Shown here piece after piece: positions 8,324-14,759 of a stretch of DNA of 21,559 nucleotides; positions within the stretch are counted from its first letter, which is position 1, and each line of letters begins with the position of its first letter. Both the position numbers and the translations under genes were made by a program. Below the pieces are notes generated by a model. It was not told the origin of the DNA, ran no database searches, and saw nothing but the letters and a program-made list of their open reading frames with translations. Source of the DNA: Smithella sp. D17 (GTDB lineage: Bacteria; Desulfobacterota; Syntrophia; Syntrophales; Smithellaceae); assembly GCA_000753945.1 (NCBI GenBank), contig JQOA01000234.1:1-21559 (forward strand), read 5' to 3'.

Positions 8324-10288
8324 CTAATCATAGAGCAACCATTGTTCAAATGGACGGTCTTCATCGTATTCTGAAAGAGGAGCTATTTCTCTGATAAACC
8401 TGGACGGAGCAAGATTTAAGACACCCGAAGATCTTGTATAATCCAAAGCAGGGTAACACAGGTAAAGCTGATCTTTGGCTCTGGTCACCGCCACATAAAA
8501 AAGCCTTCTTTCTTCCTCTTCACCGTATTGTTCCTTCAATGCCCTCTGCAGAGGAATCATACCATCCGCACACCAGATTAAAAATACGTAAGCCCACTCC
8601 AGTCCCTTGGCCTGATGGATCGTGCTCAAAGCAATTTTATCTTCATCATCTTCTTCACTGACATTTTCTTCTTTGGCCATATTGGTGAGCAGGGCCAGTT
8701 CATTTAAGAAATCTTCCATTTGTATAAACTGAGCGGAAAAATTTCCCAACTGGATTAAATCTTCTTCCCTTGATGACGCATCGGAATAATTGTCCTGCAA
8801 GTAAACACGGTAGCCACCTCTGTTTAACAAAACATCTATCACCTTTTCCGGGATGCGCTCCTTTTCAGGAAGTTCCAGAAGCAGCATTATTGTTTTACGG
8901 CATTCTTCCAACCCCGGTTTTGCAGATTTCGACATGGTCTTGATGAACTCATCTTTTAAAACAGCTTTCAAAGGATTTTCTTCCTTTTTTAAATATTGCC
9001 ATATTTTATTGAATGTTACTTTTCCTACTTTCGGATACATTATCAGCAAACGCCGCCAGGCCAACTCATCGCGCGGATTGACTAATATTCTCATATAGGA
9101 AGTCACATCTTTGATGTGTGCCTGTTCAAAGAAACGGATACCGGAACGCATATCAAACGGAATATCACGCCGGACAAATTCCATCTGCATCTCCATGGAA
9201 TGATAATGCGCCCGGTAAAGAACGGCTATTTCTTTCAGAGGCACGCCTGACCTAATCAATTCCGTGACTCTCTGCGCTACAAAATCCGCCTGTTTCACGA
9301 CGTTTCTGGCGGAAACCATTACCGGCCGCATTCCGCTGTCTCGTACTGCTTTTAATTCTTTCGGAAATTGTTTTTCATTATTGGTTATGCTTAAGTTTGC
9401 CAGATTCAGTATTTCCGGCGTACTGCGGTAGTTTGTCTCCAGTTTGAATATTTTACAATCCGGATAACGATGAGGGAAATTAATTATGTTGTTGAAATTA
9501 GCGCCCCGGAAGGAATAGATGCTCTGCGAATCATCTCCCACCACCATCAGGTTTCTATGACAGGAGGCCAGCAGATCAACAATGTCCGCCTGAATAATAT
9601 TTGTATCCTGATATTCATCTACTAAAATATGCTCAAATCTGCCGGAAAGAGTTTTCAGAATATCGGGATTTTCCTTCAGAAGTGTGCGGCAATTATTTAA
9701 TAAATCATCAAAATCCATTACTACGAGCTCTTTCTTTTTTTGCTCATAAAGGCAGGCTATCTGATTAATCTCATTTATCAGATGAAGAAAAAATGGATAT
9801 CTCGATTCCAGAACATCATCCAGCGTGTTTTGAGTATTAACTGTCAGGCTGATAATTTCAGCAAGTATATTACTCTTGGGAAATTTGCTGAGTTTCGGAT
9901 CAATTTTTAGCTCGCCCATACATGTAGAAATAATTTGACGTGAATCTTCACTGTCCACAATCGAAAAATTAGTCTTATAACCAAGATAATGAGCGTGTTT
10001 TCTTAAGACGAGGTGGGCAACATGATGAAAAGTGCCACCCATAATGTTTCTTGTGTCGGAATTAATCAGACTCTCCACCCGGTTGAGCATGGAGCGCGCA
10101 GCTTTATTGGTAAAAGTAGCCAGCAGTATATTTTCTTGCTGAATACCGCTTTCCAGTAAACGCGCGACGCGATATGTCAACGTTCGTGTTTTCCCGCTTC
10201 CGGCACCGGCCAACACAAGAAGCGGACCTCCTTCTTCCGTTACGACACGATATTGTTCCCGATTAAGCTCTTTTTCATAATCAATCAT
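8324..10288 (-). CDS. UvrD/PcrA/Rep-family superfamily 1 ATP-dependent DNA helicase
   Basis: A 3'-5' DNA helicase for repair or replication restart. All SF1A motifs are present: Q-motif NREQ (9-12), Walker A AGAGSGKT (27-34), Ia TFTNKAA (59-65), Walker B VDEYQD (223-228), motif III GDDSQSIYSFRGA (251-263), motif IV TNYRST (285-290), and near the C terminus motif V TIHQAKGLEW and motif VI RRLFYVAVTRAKD. At 654 residues it is shorter than UvrD or PcrA (about 720-740) and nearer Rep (about 673). It ends about 70 residues after motif VI, so the extended C-terminal tail of PcrA/UvrD is missing. The ATG at 10286-10288 has no convincing ribosome binding site. It is transcribed alone, convergent with kup and divergent from the EF-G gene. 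The exact subfamily is unresolved, so no symbol is given. Confidence 0.93.
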   Translation of the reverse strand: MIDYEKELNREQYRVVTEEGGPLLVLAGAGSGKTRTLTYRVARLLESGIQQENILLATFTNKAARSMLNRVESLINSDTRNIMGGTFHHVAHLVLRKHAHYLGYKTNFSIVDSEDSRQIISTCMGELKIDPKLSKFPKSNILAEIISLTVNTQNTLDDVLESRYPFFLHLINEINQIACLYEQKKKELVVMDFDDLLNNCRTLLKENPDILKTLSGRFEHILVDEYQDTNIIQADIVDLLASCHRNLMVVGDDSQSIYSFRGANFNNIINFPHRYPDCKIFKLETNYRSTPEILNLANLSITNNEKQFPKELKAVRDSGMRPVMVSARNVVKQADFVAQRVTELIRSGVPLKEIAVLYRAHYHSMEMQMEFVRRDIPFDMRSGIRFFEQAHIKDVTSYMRILVNPRDELAWRRLLIMYPKVGKVTFNKIWQYLKKEENPLKAVLKDEFIKTMSKSAKPGLEECRKTIMLLLELPEKERIPEKVIDVLLNRGGYRVYLQDNYSDASSREEDLIQLGNFSAQFIQMEDFLNELALLTNMAKEENVSEEDDEDKIALSTIHQAKGLEWAYVFLIWCADGMIPLQRALKEQYGEEEERRLFYVAVTRAKDQLYLCYPALDYTRSSGVLNLAPSRFIREIAPLSEYDEDRPFEQWLLYD

Positions 10289-10452
10289 TAAATCAATTCA
10301 ACCAGCAATATCATTAGATGTAAATCCTTACTTTTCATCGCTTATAATTCAAAATTTTTTTATCTTCAAGTTAATATATAATTTCTTCCGTAATAATTTA
10401 TTAATTTCATTTACATATGCCGCTAATTCCGGAAAATCATTGTTTCATACGA

Positions 10453-10481
10453 TTGGCCAAGCGCTTATACAACGATATAAA
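10453..10481 (+). promoter_or_regulatory. candidate promoter for the EF-G2/mogA operon
   Basis: TTGGCC at 10453-10458 (4 of 6 to TTGACA) and TATAAA at 10476-10481 (5 of 6) are 17 bp apart. Transcription would start near 10488, giving a leader of about 155 nt that contains the hairpin at 10517-10546. A second, weaker pair (TTGTCT at 10547, TAAGCT at 10570) lies just after the hairpin. Confidence 0.5.
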
Positions 10482-10516
10482 ACAGGGCAAAAATTAATAC
10501 TTGGGCATAAGTCCGG

Positions 10517-10546
10517 TTTTAATCCCTGTTACTTATAGGGTTAAAA
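10517..10546 (+). promoter_or_regulatory. hairpin in the EF-G2 leader
   Basis: TTTTAA-T-CCCT (10517-10527) pairs with AGGGTTAAAA (10537-10546): 10 bp with one bulged T around a 9-nt loop. The downstream sequence is T-rich but has no clean U-run, so it could be an attenuator, a protein-binding operator or a structural leader element. No known riboswitch was recognised. Confidence 0.4.
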
Positions 10547-10643
10547 TTGTCTTGATTTTACTTGCCGGATAAGCTAAACAAGCGCCCATTCAAATGAATT
10601 TGCTTTTTAAGAAAAGCATAGAGAGATATTGAAAGGAGTTTTC

Positions 10644-12725
10644 ATGGCAAAGTACGAATCTAAATCCCTGCGAAATTTAGCGATAGTCGGACACGGCGGA
10701 ACCGGTAAAACATCACTCTGCGAATCTTTGTTATTCGTCTCCGGAAAAAGCGAACGATTAGGAAGAGTTGATGACGCAACCTCCTGTATGGATTTTGAGC
10801 CTGAAGAACAGAAACGGCGAGTATCAATCAGTTTGGCGGCAAATTTTGTTGAATGGGAAAAACATAAGATTAATTTTATTGACACACCGGGCGATTCCAA
10901 TTTCGCCTATGATATAAAATGCGCAATGAGCGTTGTCGAAAACACTATTATTGTAGTTGACGCTGTCGGCGGCGTTGAATTTCAAACACAAAAAGTATGG
11001 GAATTAGCTGAGGAATTCAAACTTCCCCGCGTAATTTTCATCAACAGATTGGATCGGGAACGCGCTAATTTTTCCACAGCGCTCGAAAGCATTAAAAGCA
11101 AATTCAAGAAAAAAGCTACTCCGGTTTGCCTGCCTATCGGCGCTGAAGATAAACTAAACGGCATTGTTGATTTAATTGGAATGAAAGCTTACCTTTTCAG
11201 CGATAATAACGGTGCTGGAAAAGCCACGGATATTCCTGCGGAAATGAAGGACGACGTAAAACTCATGCGCGACTCCATGGTAGAAGATATTGCCGAAACT
11301 GATGACGAACTGATGAATAAATATCTGGAAGCGGGCGAACTTTCTGACGAAGAATTAAAAACAGGATTAAAGAAAGGTGTTTCCGCCGGAAGTTTAATTC
11401 CGGTAGTCTGCGGCTCTTCCATAAAAGGCATTGGAATTTCCTTCCTGCTTGACCTGATAGTTGATTCTTTTGCCTCTCCGCTTGATCGCGGTCCGATCAA
11501 AGGCAAAAAACCGAAATCTGACGATATTGAAGAAAGGCAGCCTTTGGAAGACGCGCCCTTTTCGGCAATAGTTTTTAAAACAATTGCCGACCCTTACGCC
11601 GGAAGATTAACTTTATTCCGTGTTTATTCCGGCACACTTAATTCAGATACGCCGGTTTATAATTCTTCAAGAAAAATTACAGAAAAATTCGGTCATGTCT
11701 TCTTTCTCGAGGGGAAAAGCCAGAAACAGGCTGAAGTCCTTATTCCGGGCGATATTGCCGGAGTGGCCAAATTAAAGGAAACAGTAACCGGAGATACTCT
11801 GTGCAATGAGAAATCTCCTATCATCTTTGAAAAAGTGGCCGTGCCACCGCCAATTATTTCTTACGCGATGGAACCGAAAACCAGGGGTGATGAAGACAAG
11901 ATTGCCTCATCGATTCACCGCCTGACGGAAGAAGACCCGACAATCGTATATACCCGTAATGTTGAGACCAAGGAAATGATTCTTTCCGGAATGGGTCAGG
12001 TACATATCGAGGTTAACATCGAAAAGATGAAAAGAAAATTCGGCGTCGAAGTCAATCTGAACACACCCAAAATTCCCTATAAAGAAACCATCAAGGGAAA
12101 AACCAATGTTCAGGGCAAATACAAGAAACAATCCGGCGGACGCGGTCAGTTCGGCGATTGCTGGATTGACATTGAGCCCCTGCCCCGCGGCGGCGGTTTT
12201 ATTTTTGAAGATAAAATCGTCGGCGGCGTTATTCCCGGCCAGTACCGTCCGGCTGTAGAAAAAGGCATTGTGGAAGCAGCGATTAAAGGAGTTCTGGCCG
12301 GCTATCCTGTGGTAGATTTTAAAATAGCGCTGACCTTCGGATCGTATCACGCAGTGGACTCATCGGAAATGGCTTTCAAAATTGCCGGTTCCATGGCTTT
12401 TCAAAAGGGCGTTATGGATTGTCAGCCGATTCTTCTGGAACCGATAGTAAATATCGAGATAGAAATACCCGATGAATATATGGGCGACGTGATTGGAGAT
12501 TTAAACAGCAGACGCGGCCGTGTTCAGGGAATGGATTCCAATGGTTCCAATCAGATAATCAAAGGCTCAGTGCCGCTCGCGGAAATATTAAAATACGCGC
12601 CCGATCTCAGGTCCATGACCAGCGGCAGAGGTAACTTCACGTATACTCATTCACATTATGAGGAAGTTCCCGCTTATATCGCTGAGAAAATTATCGCCGG
12701 GTATAAAAAAGATAAAGAAGAATAA
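10644..12725 (+). CDS. EF-G2-type (FusA2-like) translational GTPase
   Basis: A ribosome-associated GTPase with the EF-G domain order: G domain to about residue 285, domain II, then domains III-V. The start is ATG 10644 with AAGGAG at 10633-10638; the 693-residue length matches EF-G. The P-loop is GHGGTGKT (16-23), the form found in the EF-G2/FusA2 paralogue group, not the AHIDAGKT of canonical EF-G. G3 is DTPGD (80-84). G4 reads NRLD (134-137), not NKxD, and a G5-like CGSSIKG lies near the end of the G domain. Domain IV keeps RGQFGD and PRGGG segments. It is not next to rpsL, rpsG or tuf, the usual place of the housekeeping fusA, which supports a paralogue with a specialised or unknown role. 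mogA follows after 4 nt. The leader holds a promoter and a hairpin. Confidence 0.88.
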   Translation: MAKYESKSLRNLAIVGHGGTGKTSLCESLLFVSGKSERLGRVDDATSCMDFEPEEQKRRVSISLAANFVEWEKHKINFIDTPGDSNFAYDIKCAMSVVENTIIVVDAVGGVEFQTQKVWELAEEFKLPRVIFINRLDRERANFSTALESIKSKFKKKATPVCLPIGAEDKLNGIVDLIGMKAYLFSDNNGAGKATDIPAEMKDDVKLMRDSMVEDIAETDDELMNKYLEAGELSDEELKTGLKKGVSAGSLIPVVCGSSIKGIGISFLLDLIVDSFASPLDRGPIKGKKPKSDDIEERQPLEDAPFSAIVFKTIADPYAGRLTLFRVYSGTLNSDTPVYNSSRKITEKFGHVFFLEGKSQKQAEVLIPGDIAGVAKLKETVTGDTLCNEKSPIIFEKVAVPPPIISYAMEPKTRGDEDKIASSIHRLTEEDPTIVYTRNVETKEMILSGMGQVHIEVNIEKMKRKFGVEVNLNTPKIPYKETIKGKTNVQGKYKKQSGGRGQFGDCWIDIEPLPRGGGFIFEDKIVGGVIPGQYRPAVEKGIVEAAIKGVLAGYPVVDFKIALTFGSYHAVDSSEMAFKIAGSMAFQKGVMDCQPILLEPIVNIEIEIPDEYMGDVIGDLNSRRGRVQGMDSNGSNQIIKGSVPLAEILKYAPDLRSMTSGRGNFTYTHSHYEEVPAYIAEKIIAGYKKDKEE

Positions 12726-12729
12726 CGAG

Positions 12730-13221
12730 ATGATCAGCGCCGGAATTATAACGGTAAGTGACAAAGGCTCACAGGGTAAACGCGAAGACTTAAGCGGCCC
12801 CGCAATCGCAGAAATGCTTGCGGGTATCGCTATAGAAATAAAACAAACAATCATCATACCTGATGAAAAAGATCAAATTCAGGAAGCGCTCATAAATTTC
12901 GCGGATGTACAAAAACTGGATTTGATTCTGACCACCGGCGGCACAGGCGTCAGCCCCCGTGATCTCACACCGGACGCCACACTTGCCGTCATCGACAAAG
13001 AAGTTCCCGGCATGGCGGAAGCCATGCGTCAAAAGAGTTTGCTGATTACACCTCATGCGATGATTTCCCGCGCTGTCGCAGGAATTCGCGGACGCTGTTT
13101 AATAATTAATCTTCCCGGAAGCCCCAGGAGCGTCAAAGAAAATCTCGCTGTAATTCTACCCGCACTGAAACACGCCATTGAAAAAATTAAGGGAGATGAC
13201 TCGGAATGTGCATCTGAATAA
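12730..13221 (+). CDS. mogA: molybdopterin adenylyltransferase (MogA/MoaB family)
   Basis: Activates molybdopterin by adenylation before metal insertion in molybdenum/tungsten cofactor synthesis. The 163-residue protein starts at ATG 12730, 4 nt after the EF-G2 stop, so the two are very likely translated from one mRNA; the upstream ribosome binding site is a modest GAAG. Family features are ITVSDKGSQG (7-16) with the acidic D20, the substrate loop TTGGTG (68-73) followed by SPRDLTPDAT, and a late NLPGSP segment. It is close to the core length of MoaB (about 170) and shorter than E. coli MogA (195), but the match through the PDATLAV and MRQ segments favours MogA-like function. No other cofactor genes are nearby. 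It ends at a bidirectional terminator-like repeat. Confidence 0.9.
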   Translation: MISAGIITVSDKGSQGKREDLSGPAIAEMLAGIAIEIKQTIIIPDEKDQIQEALINFADVQKLDLILTTGGTGVSPRDLTPDATLAVIDKEVPGMAEAMRQKSLLITPHAMISRAVAGIRGRCLIINLPGSPRSVKENLAVILPALKHAIEKIKGDDSECASE

Positions 13222-13231
13222 ATCTTAAATA

Positions 13232-13266
13232 AATTTTAAATCTTCAGCAGAAGAAGATTTAAAATT
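13232..13266. terminator. bidirectional terminator-like hairpin between mogA and lapA
   Basis: AATTTTAAATCTTC (13232-13245) and GAAGATTTAAAATT (13253-13266) form a perfect 14-bp inverted repeat with a 7-nt loop. The outer stem is A/T-rich, so both exits give U-rich RNA. It lies exactly between two convergent genes, overlapping the lapA stop codon, as expected of a shared terminator. G+C in the stem is low, so efficiency is uncertain. Confidence 0.65.
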
Positions 13267-13573
13267 ATTTTGGATTTTTACGTTCATCAATCATTGGCGG
13301 AACTTCGTTGGCGTGAAGTTCCTTACGCAAATCGCGAACGATTTTATTCAAACGTCTGATGGTTCGATTTAAACGAAACCTCTCTACTATGCCCCAGAAA
13401 CCTGTAATGATCACTCCCAATAGAAGGGAAACAAAAATAAGTAAATAAACCGGCACGGGAGGAATTTTCAAAAAATCATAATACTGCAAACGCACCGGTG
13501 TTAAATTTTGCTGAGAAAAAGTAACAGTGAACAATGCAAAAATTATAACAAGAATTAAATAAATTATCCTCAT
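13265..13573 (-). CDS. lapA: LapA-domain (DUF1049) membrane protein
   Basis: A 102-residue inner-membrane protein with two hydrophobic helices (about 3-19 and 38-60) joined by a short loop containing QQNLTPVRLQYYDF, then a basic, heptad-rich tail (about 64-88) that could form a coiled coil. This is the LapA/YciS layout; in E. coli, LapA works with LapB and FtsH to balance lipopolysaccharide synthesis, but in distant bacteria the role is only presumed. The start chosen is ATG 13573, 7 nt after the stop of the HIT gene. AGGAGGG lies about 11 nt upstream, inside the end of that gene, a rather long spacing, so a start at the nearby ATT cannot be excluded. A longer in-frame reading from 13618 would overlap the HIT gene and is unlikely. 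It is the last gene of a three-gene minus-strand operon. Confidence 0.8.
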   Translation of the reverse strand: MRIIYLILVIIFALFTVTFSQQNLTPVRLQYYDFLKIPPVPVYLLIFVSLLLGVIITGFWGIVERFRLNRTIRRLNKIVRDLRKELHANEVPPMIDERKNPK

Positions 13574-13580
13574 AATAACA

Positions 13581-14066
13581 TCATCCCTCCTGATGATACT
13601 TCTTAAAAAGGGGGGCAAGATTAGCCGCCGTTTTGGTTATATCCTCCGGTATTACTCGCACATTTGTAACCACACTCATGAAGTTAGTATCGCCTCCCCA
13701 GCGTGGAATAACATGAATATGAAAATGGTCTTCAATTCCGGCGCCGGCCGCTTTGCCAATATTAGCGCCAATGTTGAACCCATCCGGGCACATTGCTTCT
13801 TTAAGTGCCTTAATCGCTGTTTCCAGAAGATCAAATATTTCTTTTCTTTCCTCCTGCGTCAGTTCTTCAATTTTCCCCGTATGCCTTTGCGGTATGATCA
13901 TTAAATGTCCGTTTACATACGGATATCTATTCATCATTACGAAAGCGGTTTTGCCTTCAAACAAGATAAACTCTTCACACCTGATAGAGCACTTGCAGAA
14001 AACACAGCCGTCAGGCTTTTCTCCTTTAATATAGTCCATGCGCCAGGGCGCAAAAATTGTTTCCAT
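13581..14066 (-). CDS. HIT-family nucleotide hydrolase/phosphorylase
   Basis: A 161-residue histidine-triad protein. The triad HFHIHVIPRW is at 114-123, with H116 the likely nucleophile. The N-terminal FAPWRMDYI (5-13), the CVFC pair (C21, C24) and the GHLMIIPQRH block (53-62) are typical of the branch related to Ap4A phosphorylase/AMP hydrolases, so it probably cleaves a nucleoside phosphate or dinucleoside polyphosphate; the substrate is not predictable. ATG 14066 is preferred over the TTG at 14072 because family members usually begin a few residues before the APWR motif. The upstream gene ends 23 bp away, and its own stop overlaps the ribosome binding site of lapA, so the three minus-strand genes form an operon. 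Confidence 0.88.
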   Translation of the reverse strand: METIFAPWRMDYIKGEKPDGCVFCKCSIRCEEFILFEGKTAFVMMNRYPYVNGHLMIIPQRHTGKIEELTQEERKEIFDLLETAIKALKEAMCPDGFNIGANIGKAAGAGIEDHFHIHVIPRWGGDTNFMSVVTNVRVIPEDITKTAANLAPLFKKYHQEG

Positions 14067-14089
14067 ACTCAAAACCAGCCTGCTTTTAA

Positions 14090-14581
14090 TCAGATGTTAA
14101 TTATCCTACCTTCTATATCTTTGTCAATTTCTAATATGCCTATCGTCCTGGAAGACCCCATCGATCTATCTGCCGCCGATCCGGGATTGAAGAACAGAAC
14201 GGAACCCTGTTTATGATTTGCCGGTTTATGTGTATGTCCATAAATAATGCAATCTACATTTTTAAATCGGGCTGATATCTTTTCTTCAATGTCCAAAGGA
14301 GATCCCCAGCCATGAATCAGCAAGAATTTAAACCCCTTTATTTCAAAAAGCAAATGCTCCGGAAATTTCTCTTTTACGAAAACATTATCCATGTTACCGC
14401 ATACCGCTTTAATTTTTTGACCCTCGAATATTTCCAATACTCGAAGATCAACTAAATCTCCGGCATGAAGAATCATATCTACGTCGTTGAAATGGTCTAC
14501 GACGCATCTTCTCATTTTTTCATCATAATCTGTCAGATGAGTATCGGAAATTACGCCGATTTTTATTATGTTATTTTCCAT
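14090..14581 (-). CDS. YfcE/MJ0936-type metallophosphoesterase
   Basis: A 163-residue calcineurin-like phosphodiesterase. All metal-binding motifs are present: D13-T-H15, G41-D42, G62-N63-M-D65, H90-G and G115-H116-T-H118. This compact set without extra domains defines the YfcE/MJ0936 subfamily, which hydrolyses phosphodiesters such as bis-p-nitrophenyl phosphate or 2',3'-cyclic nucleotides in vitro; the natural substrate is unknown. It is the first gene of the minus-strand operon with the HIT hydrolase and LapA. The ATG at 14579-14581 has no recognisable ribosome binding site, and a TATAAA lies only a few bases upstream on the minus strand, too close to act as a normal -10 for a leadered mRNA. 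It is divergent from the ligA unit, with 178 bp between this start and the ligA start. Confidence 0.9.
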   Translation of the reverse strand: MENNIIKIGVISDTHLTDYDEKMRRCVVDHFNDVDMILHAGDLVDLRVLEIFEGQKIKAVCGNMDNVFVKEKFPEHLLFEIKGFKFLLIHGWGSPLDIEEKISARFKNVDCIIYGHTHKPANHKQGSVLFFNPGSAADRSMGSSRTIGILEIDKDIEGRIINI

Positions 14582-14633
14582 AATTTATAGTGTAATTATT
14601 AGCTGCAAGCATCAAAAAAAACAAGCTTTTAAT

Positions 14634-14662
14634 TTGACTTTAGTGCTAAGTAAAGATATTAT
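14634..14662 (+). promoter_or_regulatory. near-consensus promoter for ligA
   Basis: TTGACT (14634-14639, 5 of 6) and TATTAT (14657-14662, 5 of 6) are separated by exactly 17 bp. The predicted start, 6-8 nt after the -10, falls at 14668-14670, essentially on the ATG of a 28-codon ORF that ends 3 nt before ligA. Confidence 0.65.
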
Positions 14663-14669
14663 TTTCAGC

Positions 14670-14756
14670 ATGAATAGTCTGGAAAATTCTCTACAAAATA
14701 TCGCTGAAAGCATATTGCATTTTGATGAAGCTTCCCTCACCTCTAAAACTGGTTAA
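14670..14756 (+). CDS. 28-codon upstream ORF, possibly leaderless, ahead of ligA
   Basis: An ATG at 14670 opens a 28-residue peptide beginning MNSLENSLQNIAESIL and ending at TAA 14754-14756; ligA starts at 14760. The first 23 residues look like an amphipathic helix with acidic residues. The predicted transcription start coincides with its ATG, so the message would be leaderless for this ORF. ligA itself lacks a clear ribosome binding site, so translation of the peptide could deliver ribosomes to ligA. It may equally be the 5' remnant of a longer gene, or chance. I know no family for it. Confidence 0.35.
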   Translation: MNSLENSLQNIAESILHFDEASLTSKTG

Positions 14757-14759
14757 GTA

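Larger units (their letters stand above)
10289..10643. other. AT-rich divergent intergenic region
   Basis: About 355 bp lie between the helicase start (minus) and the EF-G start (plus). I see no credible ORF here; the only in-frame extension of the EF-G gene, a TTG at 10629, overlaps its ribosome binding site. The half near the helicase is a run of A/T tracts in which I found no well-spaced minus-strand promoter. The half near the EF-G gene carries a good plus-strand promoter (10453-10481) and a hairpin (10517-10546). Confidence 0.6.

Noticed and set aside
10629..10643. TTG start adding 5 residues to the EF-G2 gene
   Set aside because: The extra codons are the ribosome binding site of ATG 10644.
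14582..14600. TATAAA as a -10 for the minus-strand phosphodiesterase gene
   Set aside because: It is only a few bases from the ATG and has no -35 at proper spacing.
14568..14669. Longer reading of the mini-ORF upstream of ligA, 62 codons from 14568
   Set aside because: It overlaps the divergent phosphodiesterase start and runs through the promoter; only the part from 14670 could be transcribed from that promoter.
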